Shown here piece after piece: positions 1 through 7,621 of a stretch of 16,884 nt of DNA. Below the pieces are notes generated by a model that had not been told where the DNA came from, searched no databases, and was given only the letters and a program-made list of their open reading frames with translations. This stretch comes from SHZI01 sp032122615 (GTDB lineage: Bacteria > Pseudomonadota > Gammaproteobacteria > Steroidobacterales > GCA-2729495): NCBI GenBank assembly GCA_032122615.1, contig JAQBGF010000110.1, forward strand, positions 1 through 16,884, written 5' to 3'. The position numbers and the translations under genes were made by a program. Each line of letters begins with the position of its first letter. Position 1 is the stretch's first letter.

Positions 1-289
1 TATCGACAGCCACAAGCCCACCCGGCCCAAGAACTACGGCAAGGCCGAGCCGGTGGTGCCGCGTGACGCGAAGTCGAATGCCACGCTCGAGTGGGAAGCC
101 GAGGCGCTGGCACGCGTGGAAAAGGCGCCTGGCTTTGTGCAACCGATGATCATCAAGAACGCGGAAAAAGCGGCGCGCGACAACGGCACGAATTTTGTGA
201 CCGTCAAGCTGCTGGACGAATTGCAGGCGAAACAAGCCGGGGGCGCAACTGGTGGCGGCAACAGTGCGCCGCGGCCAAAAACGGCGTAA
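1..289 (+). CDS. PCP-reductase-domain protein, 3' end only
   Basis: This reading frame is open from base 2 to a TAA at 287-289, so only about 95 C-terminal residues are present and the start lies outside the window. The part from WEAEALARVEKAPGFV through to VKLLDELQAK resembles the small helical domain found at the C-terminus of light-independent protochlorophyllide reductase subunit B (PF08369-like): a tryptophan near the start, a proline-Phe-Val turn, then a helix with EKAARDNG and a final helix. The domain also occurs as a stand-alone or fused module in many non-photosynthetic proteobacteria, where its role is unknown, so photosynthesis should not be inferred. The tail after it is Gly/Ala/Lys-rich and looks disordered. 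The SDR gene follows 24 bp later on the same strand, suggesting co-transcription. Confidence 0.7.
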   Translation, partial: IDSHKPTRPKNYGKAEPVVPRDAKSNATLEWEAEALARVEKAPGFVQPMIIKNAEKAARDNGTNFVTVKLLDELQAKQAGGATGGGNSAPRPKTA

Positions 290-313
290 GCCGCACTGAT
301 CGAAGGAAGCGAC

Positions 314-1108
314 ATGGCGCAAGGCAACGAACTCGATGGCAAAGTCGTCATCGTTACCGGCGGCACAATGGGTATTGGTTTTGGCATGGCCACGCGGCTG
401 GCCAAGTACGGCGCCAGGGTGGTTATAACCAGTCGCAACAGCGACACCGGTGAAGCGGCACTCGCAAGGTTGCGGGACGCGGCCGGGTGTCCGGCTGGCA
501 ATGTCGCCTACTTCGGGATGGACATCACCCTTGAGGCCGATAATGACAGCCTCGCGAAATTTGCGGTCGGCGCCTATGGCAGGCTCGATGCGCTCATCAA
601 CAACGCTGTATTTCCCGGCGACTTCCAGTTGCTCGCAGATGAATCACTCGCGATTTTCGAGCAGGTCATGCGCACCAACGTGACGGGTACATACCTTGGC
701 ATGCGCTTTGCAATCCGGCAGTTCCTGGCCCAGGGCGCGACTACCGGCGATAACTACTCCATTATCAACATCAGCTCGGGCGCAACCCGAGACACGGGTA
801 TGCGTATGGCGCCCTACATAGCATCCAAACTCGCTGTCGAAGGTTTAACCCGGGCGGCCGCGCTTGAATACTCACGCCAGGGCATCCGCATCAACACCCT
901 TCTGTTCGGCGTGTTCGAAACCGAAAAGGCGAAGCAATTGCACGACGCCATGCCCGCCATCCAGGCGAAGAACGCGGCCAAGCATCACGTCGGACGCTTC
1001 GGAGATCCCGAGCACGACGCCGGTGAGGCGGCCGCCTACCTGATCTCCGACCGCAGCTCCTTCGTTACCGGCACCACCCTGCACGTTGACGGGGGGATGT
1101 GCCTGTAA
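314..1108 (+). CDS. SDR family NAD(P)-dependent oxidoreductase (intact)
   Basis: This is a classical short-chain dehydrogenase/reductase of 264 residues, the usual family length. The sequence shows the cofactor-binding motif TGGTMGIG at residues 15-22, NNA at 96-98 (the usual following Gly is Val), the catalytic serine in INISSG around 154-155, and the active-site YIASK with Tyr168 and Lys172. The C-terminus has the typical SSFVTGTTLHVDGG segment. It is expected to be a soluble tetrameric NAD(P)H-dependent alcohol/ketone oxidoreductase; the substrate cannot be read from the sequence. The start ATG has a GAAGGA Shine-Dalgarno-like stretch eight bases upstream. The gene follows a PCP-reductase-domain gene by 24 bp. 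It is the only one of the three SDR genes in this window with all motifs in place. Confidence 0.93.
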   Translation: MAQGNELDGKVVIVTGGTMGIGFGMATRLAKYGARVVITSRNSDTGEAALARLRDAAGCPAGNVAYFGMDITLEADNDSLAKFAVGAYGRLDALINNAVFPGDFQLLADESLAIFEQVMRTNVTGTYLGMRFAIRQFLAQGATTGDNYSIINISSGATRDTGMRMAPYIASKLAVEGLTRAAALEYSRQGIRINTLLFGVFETEKAKQLHDAMPAIQAKNAAKHHVGRFGDPEHDAGEAAAYLISDRSSFVTGTTLHVDGGMCL

Positions 1109-1282
1109 CTGCCCGCAACCAGCTTCAGGCAGGGTGAAGACCACCGGGTTCTTCATTCGGGCGGCTACCACCCGGCCTGCGCAACGTGTAGGCTCCGGCC
1201 AATAGCTCGCATTGCGTGACGCGTCTGCACGAAGTCACAAGCGCAGCGGGAAACTTCGGATCACGGGTACGGGAGCGCTTCG

Positions 1283-1798
1283 ATGTCAGCGATAGATGCC
1301 AGCGACACATTGTTGAATCTGGCAGAAATTTCAGCGGCATTTGCGGGCTTCGCGGCGCTCGTCAGCGTGCTGAAGGAGCGCGACGACCGGGTAGGGGCCC
1401 TGCACGGCATCCTGCGGCTGCGCATTGTCATTTCAACCAGCGTGGTTGTCGTTGCGGCGAGCCTGATCCCGATTGGACTGGCTAATTTCGAGCTGCCTGA
1501 TCGCGTCGTATGGGGGGTGTCAGCCGCGCTTTTGCTCGCGCTCAATTACAGCGTCATTCTCTCGTTTATCAATTCTTACAAACCCGTTCAGGGACTGTTT
1601 CCACCGGATCGCGTTGCAGTGATTCTTGTGAGCGTACTCGAAGTGTTTGATCAGATCGCGCTCGTACTGATCCTGCTGAACATCTGGCCGGACCATGATT
1701 TCCCCCTGTATTTCGCGGCCCTTGTCGCCAATATTTGTCAGGCCGCATTTGTATTCTTGCGGTTTGTGGGTTCGGAGTTCATCGCCGATGCGCCCTGA
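1283..1798 (+). CDS. Hypothetical multi-pass membrane protein
   Basis: A 171-residue protein that I do not recognise. Four or five hydrophobic segments can be seen: about residues 12-30 (Ala/Phe-rich, weak), 49-69 (IVISTSVVVVAASLIPIGLA), 76-97, 111-135 and 141-163. The short charged loop KERDDRV lies between the first two. The ATG is preceded by GGGAG at a normal distance. The gene stands alone on the plus strand: 174 bp separate it from the upstream SDR gene, and it converges with the minus-strand DUF6512-like gene, 18 bp away. No enzymatic or transport motif is visible. It is probably an inner-membrane protein, function unknown. Confidence 0.7.
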   Translation: MSAIDASDTLLNLAEISAAFAGFAALVSVLKERDDRVGALHGILRLRIVISTSVVVVAASLIPIGLANFELPDRVVWGVSAALLLALNYSVILSFINSYKPVQGLFPPDRVAVILVSVLEVFDQIALVLILLNIWPDHDFPLYFAALVANICQAAFVFLRFVGSEFIADAP

Positions 1799-1816
1799 GC
1801 CCCGGGGCGGCACGCT

Positions 1817-2503
1817 CTATCTGCCAGTGTCTTGCTCGATCTCGTTCCGTGCGGAGGTCGCCTGCTGCACCAGCGTGGCGCAGTAGTTCACGCCGCCGCC
1901 AGGTCGCTCACCCTTGTAGAACACCCTATACGGCTCGTAGTTGCTGAGAATTCCGAACTCCCCGGTGTACTGGTAGCAGTAGAAATTCTCGAAGACGAAT
2001 ACATTTGGCGGGAAGTACGTGAGGCTCGAGAAAGCCGTCACCAGGATTGCGTAGGCAGCTAGTGCATAGCGCCGCGTGTCGAAACTGACTGGCGAACTGA
2101 CGAGGATGCGCCAGCTGGCCAGCTGCCCGGCGGCGATTCCGAAAACCATGATCCCAAGCATCACCGGCAGGCTAGGCTTCGCGCCCGAGTTGCTGACGTA
2201 TGCCATGTAGGAAAAATAGGAAATCAGGATGAGCAGCGGGGTGACAGAAAGTGCGACAGCTTTGCCAATCCAGTAGTTTCGCGCGAGGCGGCGTGTGTAG
2301 GTGTACTGGACCAGGGCAAACAAGAGTCCTGGCCAGAAGTACATCTTCACATGCTCCCAGGCACTCTCGTTCACGGCAGCCATTACGGCCAGGGGCCGCC
2401 AGTACTCGCTCAGCTCGAAGGCAAAATGCAACAGTGAGCCGGCAAATGCGATCCAGAAAATGCAAGCAATTTCCCAGGCCAGCAATTTTCTGCTTGCGCT
2501 CAT
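1817..2503 (-). CDS. DUF6512-like integral membrane protein
   Basis: The protein is 228 residues if started at the ATG at 2503, which has AGGAG about ten bases upstream. The frame stays open further upstream to 2860, but that part overlaps the HupE gene and has no sensible composition, so the short start is preferred. Features include an N-terminal hydrophobic segment (about 11-29), a conserved-looking NESAWEHVKMYFWP at 45-58, further membrane segments near 58-70, 80-101, 112-130 and 146-163, and a C-terminal TYFPPNVFVFEN followed by YTGEFG. The NESxWEHxK and PP...G(E)FG signatures match what I know of DUF6512 membrane proteins, whose function is not known. It lies 34 bp downstream of the HupE-like gene on the same strand and is probably co-transcribed. 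Confidence 0.8.
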   Translation of the reverse strand: MSASRKLLAWEIACIFWIAFAGSLLHFAFELSEYWRPLAVMAAVNESAWEHVKMYFWPGLLFALVQYTYTRRLARNYWIGKAVALSVTPLLILISYFSYMAYVSNSGAKPSLPVMLGIMVFGIAAGQLASWRILVSSPVSFDTRRYALAAYAILVTAFSSLTYFPPNVFVFENFYCYQYTGEFGILSNYEPYRVFYKGERPGGGVNYCATLVQQATSARNEIEQDTGR

Positions 2504-2537
2504 TCTAGGAGTCTCCTGGTTGGAATTGGTGTCGACT

Positions 2538-3137
2538 TCAGGTGGTGGTGACGAGAAACCACGTGCCGATACTGGCAATCGCGGCCCCGGCGAGCCGCAG
2601 CAGGACCTTGCCACGGGCATAGTGTTGCGAGATGTCGCCGATGATGATTCCCAGTATGTGCAGTAAGGCGGTGCCCGTGAGGAAGCCAGCCGCGTACCGG
2701 ATCGGTTCGGCAACGCTCGGCATCTCCGTGCCGTGCGCGTAGCCGTGGAAGATGCCAAAAAAGCCCACGGAAGCCATCGCGAGACCCAGCGGCAAATTTC
2801 GCTCAGCGGCGATCGCAATGCCGAGCACGAGGACCGACAGGGCAATACCCGCTTCGACAATCGTCAGCCCGGAATTGATGATGCCGAGACCTCCGCCAAC
2901 CGCCATCGCGAGGACGAACGCTGCTGGCACGGTCCAGATCGCCCGGCCACCGATCTGCGCGCTCAAAATTCCCACGCTGACCATCGCCAGGAAATGATCC
3001 GGCCCGAGTACCGGGTGGGTCAGTCCGCCAAGGAATGATCCCAGTGGCAGGCTACTCCCCTCGTGGGCGAGGACCGGCCCCGGCAGGGCCACCAGTAAAA
3101 GAAGCCGGAGGCAATTTCGTATATCCAGAGATATCAT
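2538..3137 (-). CDS. HupE/UreJ family permease
   Basis: A 199-residue polytopic membrane protein of the HupE/UreJ family, whose characterised members are secondary nickel/cobalt permeases serving hydrogenases or urease. A signal peptide-like segment ends PVLA before His25, giving the usual mature start HEG. The family motif HPVLGPDH is at 41-48 and is followed by FLAMVSVG. The second motif, FGIFHGYAHGTEMP, is at 127-140 with His131, His135 and Glu138. About six further hydrophobic helices follow. No hydrogenase or urease genes are in the window, so the metal cannot be assigned. The ATG lies 4 bp after the stop of the alpha/beta hydrolase gene with no strong Shine-Dalgarno, suggesting translational coupling. 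A DUF6512-like membrane gene follows. Confidence 0.9.
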   Translation of the reverse strand: MISLDIRNCLRLLLLVALPGPVLAHEGSSLPLGSFLGGLTHPVLGPDHFLAMVSVGILSAQIGGRAIWTVPAAFVLAMAVGGGLGIINSGLTIVEAGIALSVLVLGIAIAAERNLPLGLAMASVGFFGIFHGYAHGTEMPSVAEPIRYAAGFLTGTALLHILGIIIGDISQHYARGKVLLRLAGAAIASIGTWFLVTTT

Positions 3138-3141
3138 TCAG

Positions 3142-4194
3142 TTAGCGGCGGTTCATGAAAAAGGAAAGGAGCAAGCCGTTGACGACTTCGGGCTTGTCGT
3201 AGACAGCGGCATGCCCTGCGCCCGGCACGACCTCCACCCGGAGGCGCGGCATGAGGCGTGCAGCCCGGGCGCCGACTTTGCCGGGGTCATACAGAACTTC
3301 GTGTTCGCCGAATACGAGCAGGCCCGCGGAGCGAAATTGCCGCAGCAGCGATTTTGGCTCGGACATGAAGAATTTTCGCAGCACCTTCAATCCTTGCCAG
3401 ATGTTGACGCGGCGGGTCGCCTCATCATAGATCCCCAGGGACCAGTCCACGCGGTAGTGCCTCGTGCATAACGCCATGGCCCGCGCCAGCGTTCGGTCGA
3501 ACGTGCCGAAGGAGCCGCCAGCGCTTTTCGACGACACTGACTTGGCAGTCAGGTCGTCCTGGAGTGCATCAGCGTCCTTGCTCTTCTTCATGACACGGGT
3601 CAGCCAGATGCGCCACGGAAGGCGTGCGCGGGAGAGTCCCGTGGGCGCAAGCATTGCGACGGATAACACACGGTCCGGAGCAAGAATGGCCAGGCGCATC
3701 GCTACCCAGGCGCCAACGCTGACCCCCGCTATGTGGGCGCGAGGAACATTGAGACCGTCCAGTACATCGAGCATCCAGCGGGCGTAGTCGTCATTGAGAA
3801 ATGACGGGGGATTCGGATCACTTTTGCCAGGCTGGCCGGGGATGTCGAGTGCGTAAACGCGGAAGTGCCGGGCGAGGTCCGGAATCTGGCGACGCCAGAG
3901 AGGGGCACAGCCGGCCACCCCAGGGATCAGGAAAACGGGCTCTCCGTCAGCGGGACCCGCGGCCAGCATGTGCGTACGGCCGAAGCGCGTCTGTACAAAA
4001 ACGCTCTCTACCGGAATCCCGATTGTGTCCTGGGTATCCTCATACCAGCCCATGATCGCGTTAAAGCCGGCCTCGGACCGGTACATCTTCAGGTTCGGCG
4101 CCAGGGGCGCGTTTGCCGGGGCCGACGCGGTCGGCGGCAAAACTCTGGCCAAAGCTGCAGTGAAGTTGCTCACATCCTGGGCGCGTGTTGACAC
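3142..4194 (-). CDS. Alpha/beta hydrolase fold protein
   Basis: A 350-residue soluble alpha/beta hydrolase with no signal peptide. The core begins around residue 86 (VFLIPGVAGCAPLW, oxyanion-hole region). The nucleophile elbow GVSVG is at 157-161 with Ser159. The acid is either Glu299 or Asp303 within GEHEVLYDP, and the catalytic His328 lies in PGAGHAAVYDKP. A lid of roughly 60 residues lies between 190 and 275. The 80-residue N-terminal extension is unassigned. Translation probably starts at GTG 4194, which has GGAG seven bases upstream. The gene is first in a tight minus-strand set with HupE/UreJ 4 bp downstream. The substrate could be an ester, lactone or epoxide; the sequence does not decide. 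Confidence 0.9.
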   Translation of the reverse strand: MSTRAQDVSNFTAALARVLPPTASAPANAPLAPNLKMYRSEAGFNAIMGWYEDTQDTIGIPVESVFVQTRFGRTHMLAAGPADGEPVFLIPGVAGCAPLWRRQIPDLARHFRVYALDIPGQPGKSDPNPPSFLNDDYARWMLDVLDGLNVPRAHIAGVSVGAWVAMRLAILAPDRVLSVAMLAPTGLSRARLPWRIWLTRVMKKSKDADALQDDLTAKSVSSKSAGGSFGTFDRTLARAMALCTRHYRVDWSLGIYDEATRRVNIWQGLKVLRKFFMSEPKSLLRQFRSAGLLVFGEHEVLYDPGKVGARAARLMPRLRVEVVPGAGHAAVYDKPEVVNGLLLSFFMNRR

Positions 4195-4264
4195 AATTAT
4201 TCTCCGCAGCAGGGCTGACTAAACCATTGTCAGATACCTTTTCGACGAAGCCGGGAGCCTGGAT

Positions 4265-6022
4265 TCAACGCGCGGAAACCAGGCCTTGCTGCAGGAGGGC
4301 CTGCTGGGCGGCGGTGCGCAGAACCCGCGGAATTTTCACCTGGTTCGCGTTGACCCCGGCGGCGGTATCGCGCTGCAGTGCCAGCAGGGCCTCAAAAGTG
4401 CCAGGCCGCACCAGGCGCAGCTCCGCCGGATCAAGCCGGCCGTTAAGGCGTCCAAGCGCGGCATAGGACGGATTTTCGGCGGCCAGCAGCTCATCCAGGC
4501 GAACACCCAGCCGCGACGATGGCGGAGCAACCTGTGAACCCGAGAGCTCCGCGTACGCGACGTAGTGATAGGGCACCGCGGACAAGTCCGGCCACAGCGC
4601 GAAATCCGTCAGACCAGACTCGCCGCCGAGCTCCTCACGCGCCAGTTGGGCAAATGCCCGTCGCAAGTGCTGCTCGGTGGTCTTCTCGCCCACCAGGTCC
4701 ACCACATTGCCCCGCCGATAGTCGAATTCGAAGACCGGTGTCGCGCCCTCCCGGCCGGCGATACGTACGACGTCGCCCAGCCGGTAGCGGTAAAGCCCGG
4801 CGTGGTTGGTGATCACGAGTTCATAGCTCTGGCCTCCTTCAAGATCCTGCATCGACACAGCCCGGGGCCTTGCCGCGTCCAGCTCACTCACCGGCAGAAA
4901 CTCGAAATGCACAGCTCCCAGCGCCAGCGCGTAGCGCTCTGGCGCTTCGCGCCACAGGTTGATGCCGAGCATGCCCTCGGTGGCGCCGAAGCACGTGGTG
5001 TACAGCGCCGGATCCCGGCCGGCCAACGCGCGCAGCCCCGGCACACTCACGGCAAACGCGCCACTCACCACTGAACTCAGGACTTTCAGGCGAGGCCACA
5101 GGCGCATCATGCGCCCGGCCGCATCAGTACTAAGGGCAGCCGCCACGACCCGAGCCCGGTCGGGCGCGGGCGGCAGCCACCTGCTAAGGGATTGTCTTTC
5201 GCAAGGTGCCAGCACGAGATTGGCGGACAGGCCACCGTCGGCAATGTCCCGCAACAGTTCGGACCCCCGCCGTTCTATGACGCCCATCCAGCTGACGATA
5301 TGACTGCAGTAGATCGCCTCGATACAGCCGAGATCCGGGGCGCGCAAGGCGAACAAGGCATGCAGGTAGAGCGCCGTGGGGTAATCCTGCACCGTGAGGA
5401 CCTCAGCGGGAAATACCCAGAACGGCGGGGCCAGCGCCAGGATTCGCCGGATGCCGGCGCCACTGGGATTACCCACCGGGATCCCGCCCGCCGTCTGGCG
5501 CCCGCCGCGGCTCGCCACCATCAGCGTGGCCGTGGGCTGGCGAAATCCAAGGCCCGGGACACACTCGGCCCGGGCCGCGGGCGTCAGCAGGCCAATGAAC
5601 CACAGTGCCGCGTTCTGCTGGCGACGGGTGACAGGAAAGAGCTTGGGATCGCCCGTCGTGCCGGACGTGCTGACAAACAGCCCGGGCCGGCCGGGAAACA
5701 GAACGTCCGGTGCACCACCGGCGATTCGATCGATCGCGCTGTGAAAGTCGGCGTAATGGGCCGGGGGAACGGCCGCCGCGTAACGTTCTTCCAACCGGTC
5801 GGCCCGGGCCAGGGCATCGAAGTTGTGCTGGCGGCCGAACTCACTGGCCGCATTTCGCTTAAGGATCCGCCGCAATGTCGTCGCATTGTTGCCCGGCCCG
5901 TCCTTGAGCTGACGGCGGAACCGCTTCAGCGCCGAGCGGCAGGCTAGCTCCCACACGGTTAGCAGCAGGGAGTAGCCGGGCAGTGAACGATTCCGGGGCG
6001 ACCGGGCGAAATTCCGCAACAT
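4265..6022 (-). CDS. GH3 auxin-responsive-promoter family acyl-adenylate enzyme
   Basis: A 585-residue protein of the GH3 family, part of the ANL adenylating superfamily. Plant members activate a carboxylate with ATP and join it to an amino acid; bacterial members are mostly uncharacterised. The sequence shows the ATP-binding P-loop STSGTTGDPKLFPVT at 118-132, the A5-type motif GATEG at 345-349 followed by MLGINLW, the hinge region GLYRYRLGDVV at 409-419, and GEKTTE at 445-450. The C-terminal VNANQVKIPRVLR corresponds to the region holding the conserved basic residues of the small domain. The length is normal and no motif is missing. It stands 70 bp upstream of the alpha/beta hydrolase gene and diverges from folE across 156 bp. 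An amide-forming role on a small acid is inference from plant homologues. Confidence 0.9.
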   Translation of the reverse strand: MLRNFARSPRNRSLPGYSLLLTVWELACRSALKRFRRQLKDGPGNNATTLRRILKRNAASEFGRQHNFDALARADRLEERYAAAVPPAHYADFHSAIDRIAGGAPDVLFPGRPGLFVSTSGTTGDPKLFPVTRRQQNAALWFIGLLTPAARAECVPGLGFRQPTATLMVASRGGRQTAGGIPVGNPSGAGIRRILALAPPFWVFPAEVLTVQDYPTALYLHALFALRAPDLGCIEAIYCSHIVSWMGVIERRGSELLRDIADGGLSANLVLAPCERQSLSRWLPPAPDRARVVAAALSTDAAGRMMRLWPRLKVLSSVVSGAFAVSVPGLRALAGRDPALYTTCFGATEGMLGINLWREAPERYALALGAVHFEFLPVSELDAARPRAVSMQDLEGGQSYELVITNHAGLYRYRLGDVVRIAGREGATPVFEFDYRRGNVVDLVGEKTTEQHLRRAFAQLAREELGGESGLTDFALWPDLSAVPYHYVAYAELSGSQVAPPSSRLGVRLDELLAAENPSYAALGRLNGRLDPAELRLVRPGTFEALLALQRDTAAGVNANQVKIPRVLRTAAQQALLQQGLVSAR

Positions 6023-6115
6023 GCGGGGATTCTAGCGACAGGTGCCGGGGAACGCCGAGGCCGACAGCGGTCCGGCGAATCCAGTCCGACCCCTTCCGGC
6101 GAATAACCCTTCAAG

Positions 6116-6146
6116 CCGGGGGCACCCCTTGTATCTGGGCCCCCGG
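6116..6146 (+). promoter_or_regulatory. Perfect GC hairpin in the folE leader
   Basis: CCGGGGGC at 6116-6123 pairs perfectly with GCCCCCGG at 6139-6146 around a 15-base loop. It ends 32 bases before the folE ATG and just ahead of its Shine-Dalgarno. It could act as a leader hairpin influencing folE expression, or as a stop for transcription coming from upstream; there is no U-run after it. No recognised riboswitch was seen. Confidence 0.35.
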
Positions 6147-6178
6147 ATACCTTCACACCCGCAGGGAGGAAGCCCGTC

Positions 6179-6919
6179 ATGAGTCCACCGCCAGCGGTCG
6201 CCCTCGCCGCTCCGCCCACCGCCATGTCCCTGGTCACCCTTCACGGCCGGGTCGCCACAGCCGACCATGGACTCCACCAGGAGGCCCTTGCCGTTCGCAA
6301 GGCGCTTGTGGGCCGCGGTCTGGAAACGCCGATGGTCGACAACGACCTCAGCGCGGAGGAAAAGCGTCAGCGGATCCAGGCACACTTCACTGAAATAATG
6401 AAGGTGCTGGGGCTGGACCTGCGGGACGACAGCCTCATGGACACCCCCCGGCGCATCGCCAAGATGTACGTCAACGAAATCTTCGGCGGCCTCGACTACC
6501 GGACCTTCCCGAAGCTTACGGTGGTTGATAACAAGATGCAGTGTGACGAGATGATCCAGGTGCGGAAGATCAGCATGTCTTCCACCTGCGAGCATCATTT
6601 CATTACGATCGACGGGACGGCGACCGTGGCATACATCCCCAAAGACAAGGTTATCGGCCTGTCCAAGATCAACCGCATCGTCGCGTTTTTCGCCCAGCGG
6701 CCCCAGATCCAGGAACGGCTGACGGAGCAGGTCCTGCTGGCGCTCCAGACGCTGCTGGTTACGGACGACGTGGCCGTCAGCATCACGGCCACGCACTTCT
6801 GCGTGAAGGCCCGCGGCGTTCGCGACGCCAACAGCGAGACCACCACCACAGCGCTCGGTGGCGTTTTCAAGACACACCCCGAGACCCGCAAGGAGTTCTT
6901 GATGGGACTGGAAGGTTAG
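6179..6919 (+). CDS. folE: GTP cyclohydrolase I (FolE)
   Basis: FolE converts GTP to 7,8-dihydroneopterin triphosphate and formate, the first step towards tetrahydrofolate and, in some bacteria, other pterins. From about residue 36 the protein follows E. coli FolE very closely (LETP, DDSLMDTPRRIAKMYV, STCEHHF, GLSKINRIV, FFAQRPQIQERLT). The zinc ligands Cys137, His140 and Cys208 and the catalytic histidine His139 are all present, so this is an active-looking type IA zinc enzyme. It is 246 residues, about 25 longer at the N-terminus than E. coli FolE. The ATG at 6179 is chosen because GGAGGA lies eight bases upstream; an internal ATG at 6224 gives the more usual length. It is the first gene of a tight set with a secreted protein (9 bp after) and a cytochrome c. 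Confidence 0.97.
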   Translation: MSPPPAVALAAPPTAMSLVTLHGRVATADHGLHQEALAVRKALVGRGLETPMVDNDLSAEEKRQRIQAHFTEIMKVLGLDLRDDSLMDTPRRIAKMYVNEIFGGLDYRTFPKLTVVDNKMQCDEMIQVRKISMSSTCEHHFITIDGTATVAYIPKDKVIGLSKINRIVAFFAQRPQIQERLTEQVLLALQTLLVTDDVAVSITATHFCVKARGVRDANSETTTTALGGVFKTHPETRKEFLMGLEG

Positions 6920-6928
6920 GAGGATCAA

Positions 6929-7612
6929 ATGAAGAACAGCAAGCTGACAATACTAACCGCGGCTGCCGGCGCACTGGGCACCCTGGCAATGTCGGCCAGC
7001 GCTCACGTGCCATTCCTTGAAGAAACCGACTACACGCCCGAGAAGCCCTATATCGTCCACGATGCGGAGAACTCCAAGTCCCTTTCTGCACGGATTGGCA
7101 AACCCGGCGACGTGGATGTGTACCGGATCGACCTCGAGAAGCCTGCCCGGATTTACACCGCGACCAATATTCCCTGGTGCCCGCAGTACGAAACGTTCGG
7201 GGTGACATACGCGCTTGCCGGACCCGGGCTACCCGCGCCCGCCATTCCCTTGCCGGTGACGCTGCCCGAGGGTTACGGCGCCGTGGTGGTGCGCGACACC
7301 TCGGAGCAAACGCGTGAATCATGGGTCGAGCCCTTCAGCGGCCGAAAGATGTGGCTTGGGGAGGAGTACGCGCTGGACGCTGCACCAGCCGGCACCTACA
7401 CGATGATCATCTGGAATGAACGCGGCCAGACCGGCGACTACATTGCCGTCATCGGGGAAGGCGAGGTTTTCAACGCCCCGGAAATCCGCCAGACCGTGGC
7501 CACCTCGCCGAAGCTGCGCGACGGCGCCAACCTGATGGTCAAGTGCAACCCGACAGTGGCTGCGCCCCAGCGGCCCAATTTCGCCAAGCCGGGATCAGTA
7601 ACCAGCAACTGA
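6929..7612 (+). CDS. Secreted beta-sandwich protein (PPC-like), function unknown
   Basis: A 227-residue exported protein. A clean Sec signal peptide ends MSASA, leaving a mature protein that starts with His26 (HVPFLEE). The mature part looks all-beta. GDVDVYRIDLEKPARIY around residues 65-81 and PAGTYTMIIWN around 150-160 recall bacterial pre-peptidase C-terminal (PPC-like) domains, which bind calcium or carbohydrate, but I cannot name a family. One mature cysteine (in IPWCPQYE) and another near the C-terminus (VKCNP) could form a disulfide. The Shine-Dalgarno AGGAGGA overlaps the folE stop codon, so the two genes are surely co-transcribed. The cytochrome c gene begins 9 bp after the stop. The N-terminal histidine after cleavage raises the possibility of metal binding, which is inference only. 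Confidence 0.75.
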   Translation: MKNSKLTILTAAAGALGTLAMSASAHVPFLEETDYTPEKPYIVHDAENSKSLSARIGKPGDVDVYRIDLEKPARIYTATNIPWCPQYETFGVTYALAGPGLPAPAIPLPVTLPEGYGAVVVRDTSEQTRESWVEPFSGRKMWLGEEYALDAAPAGTYTMIIWNERGQTGDYIAVIGEGEVFNAPEIRQTVATSPKLRDGANLMVKCNPTVAAPQRPNFAKPGSVTSN

Positions 7613-7621
7613 GTGACGTCC

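Noticed and set aside
1..289. Evidence for photosynthesis from the PCP-reductase domain
   Set aside because: The domain is common in non-photosynthetic proteobacteria and no bacteriochlorophyll gene is in the window.
1135..1175. Terminator after the first SDR gene
   Set aside because: Only short, imperfect or long-looped stems can be drawn (6 bp at best) and there is no T-run.
2504..2860. N-terminal extension of the DUF6512-like gene
   Set aside because: The frame is open but lies inside the HupE gene in another frame, has an Arg/Ser/Ala shadow composition, and a good Shine-Dalgarno precedes the internal ATG at 2503.
5192..5947. A 251-codon plus-strand frame opposite the GH3 gene
   Set aside because: The GH3 frame has all its motifs; this one is Arg/Gln/Gly-rich without domains and is a GC-rich shadow.
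6032..6928. A 298-codon minus-strand frame opposite folE
   Set aside because: It is the mirror of the well-conserved folE gene, has no family motif, and shows His/Arg/Gly-rich shadow composition.
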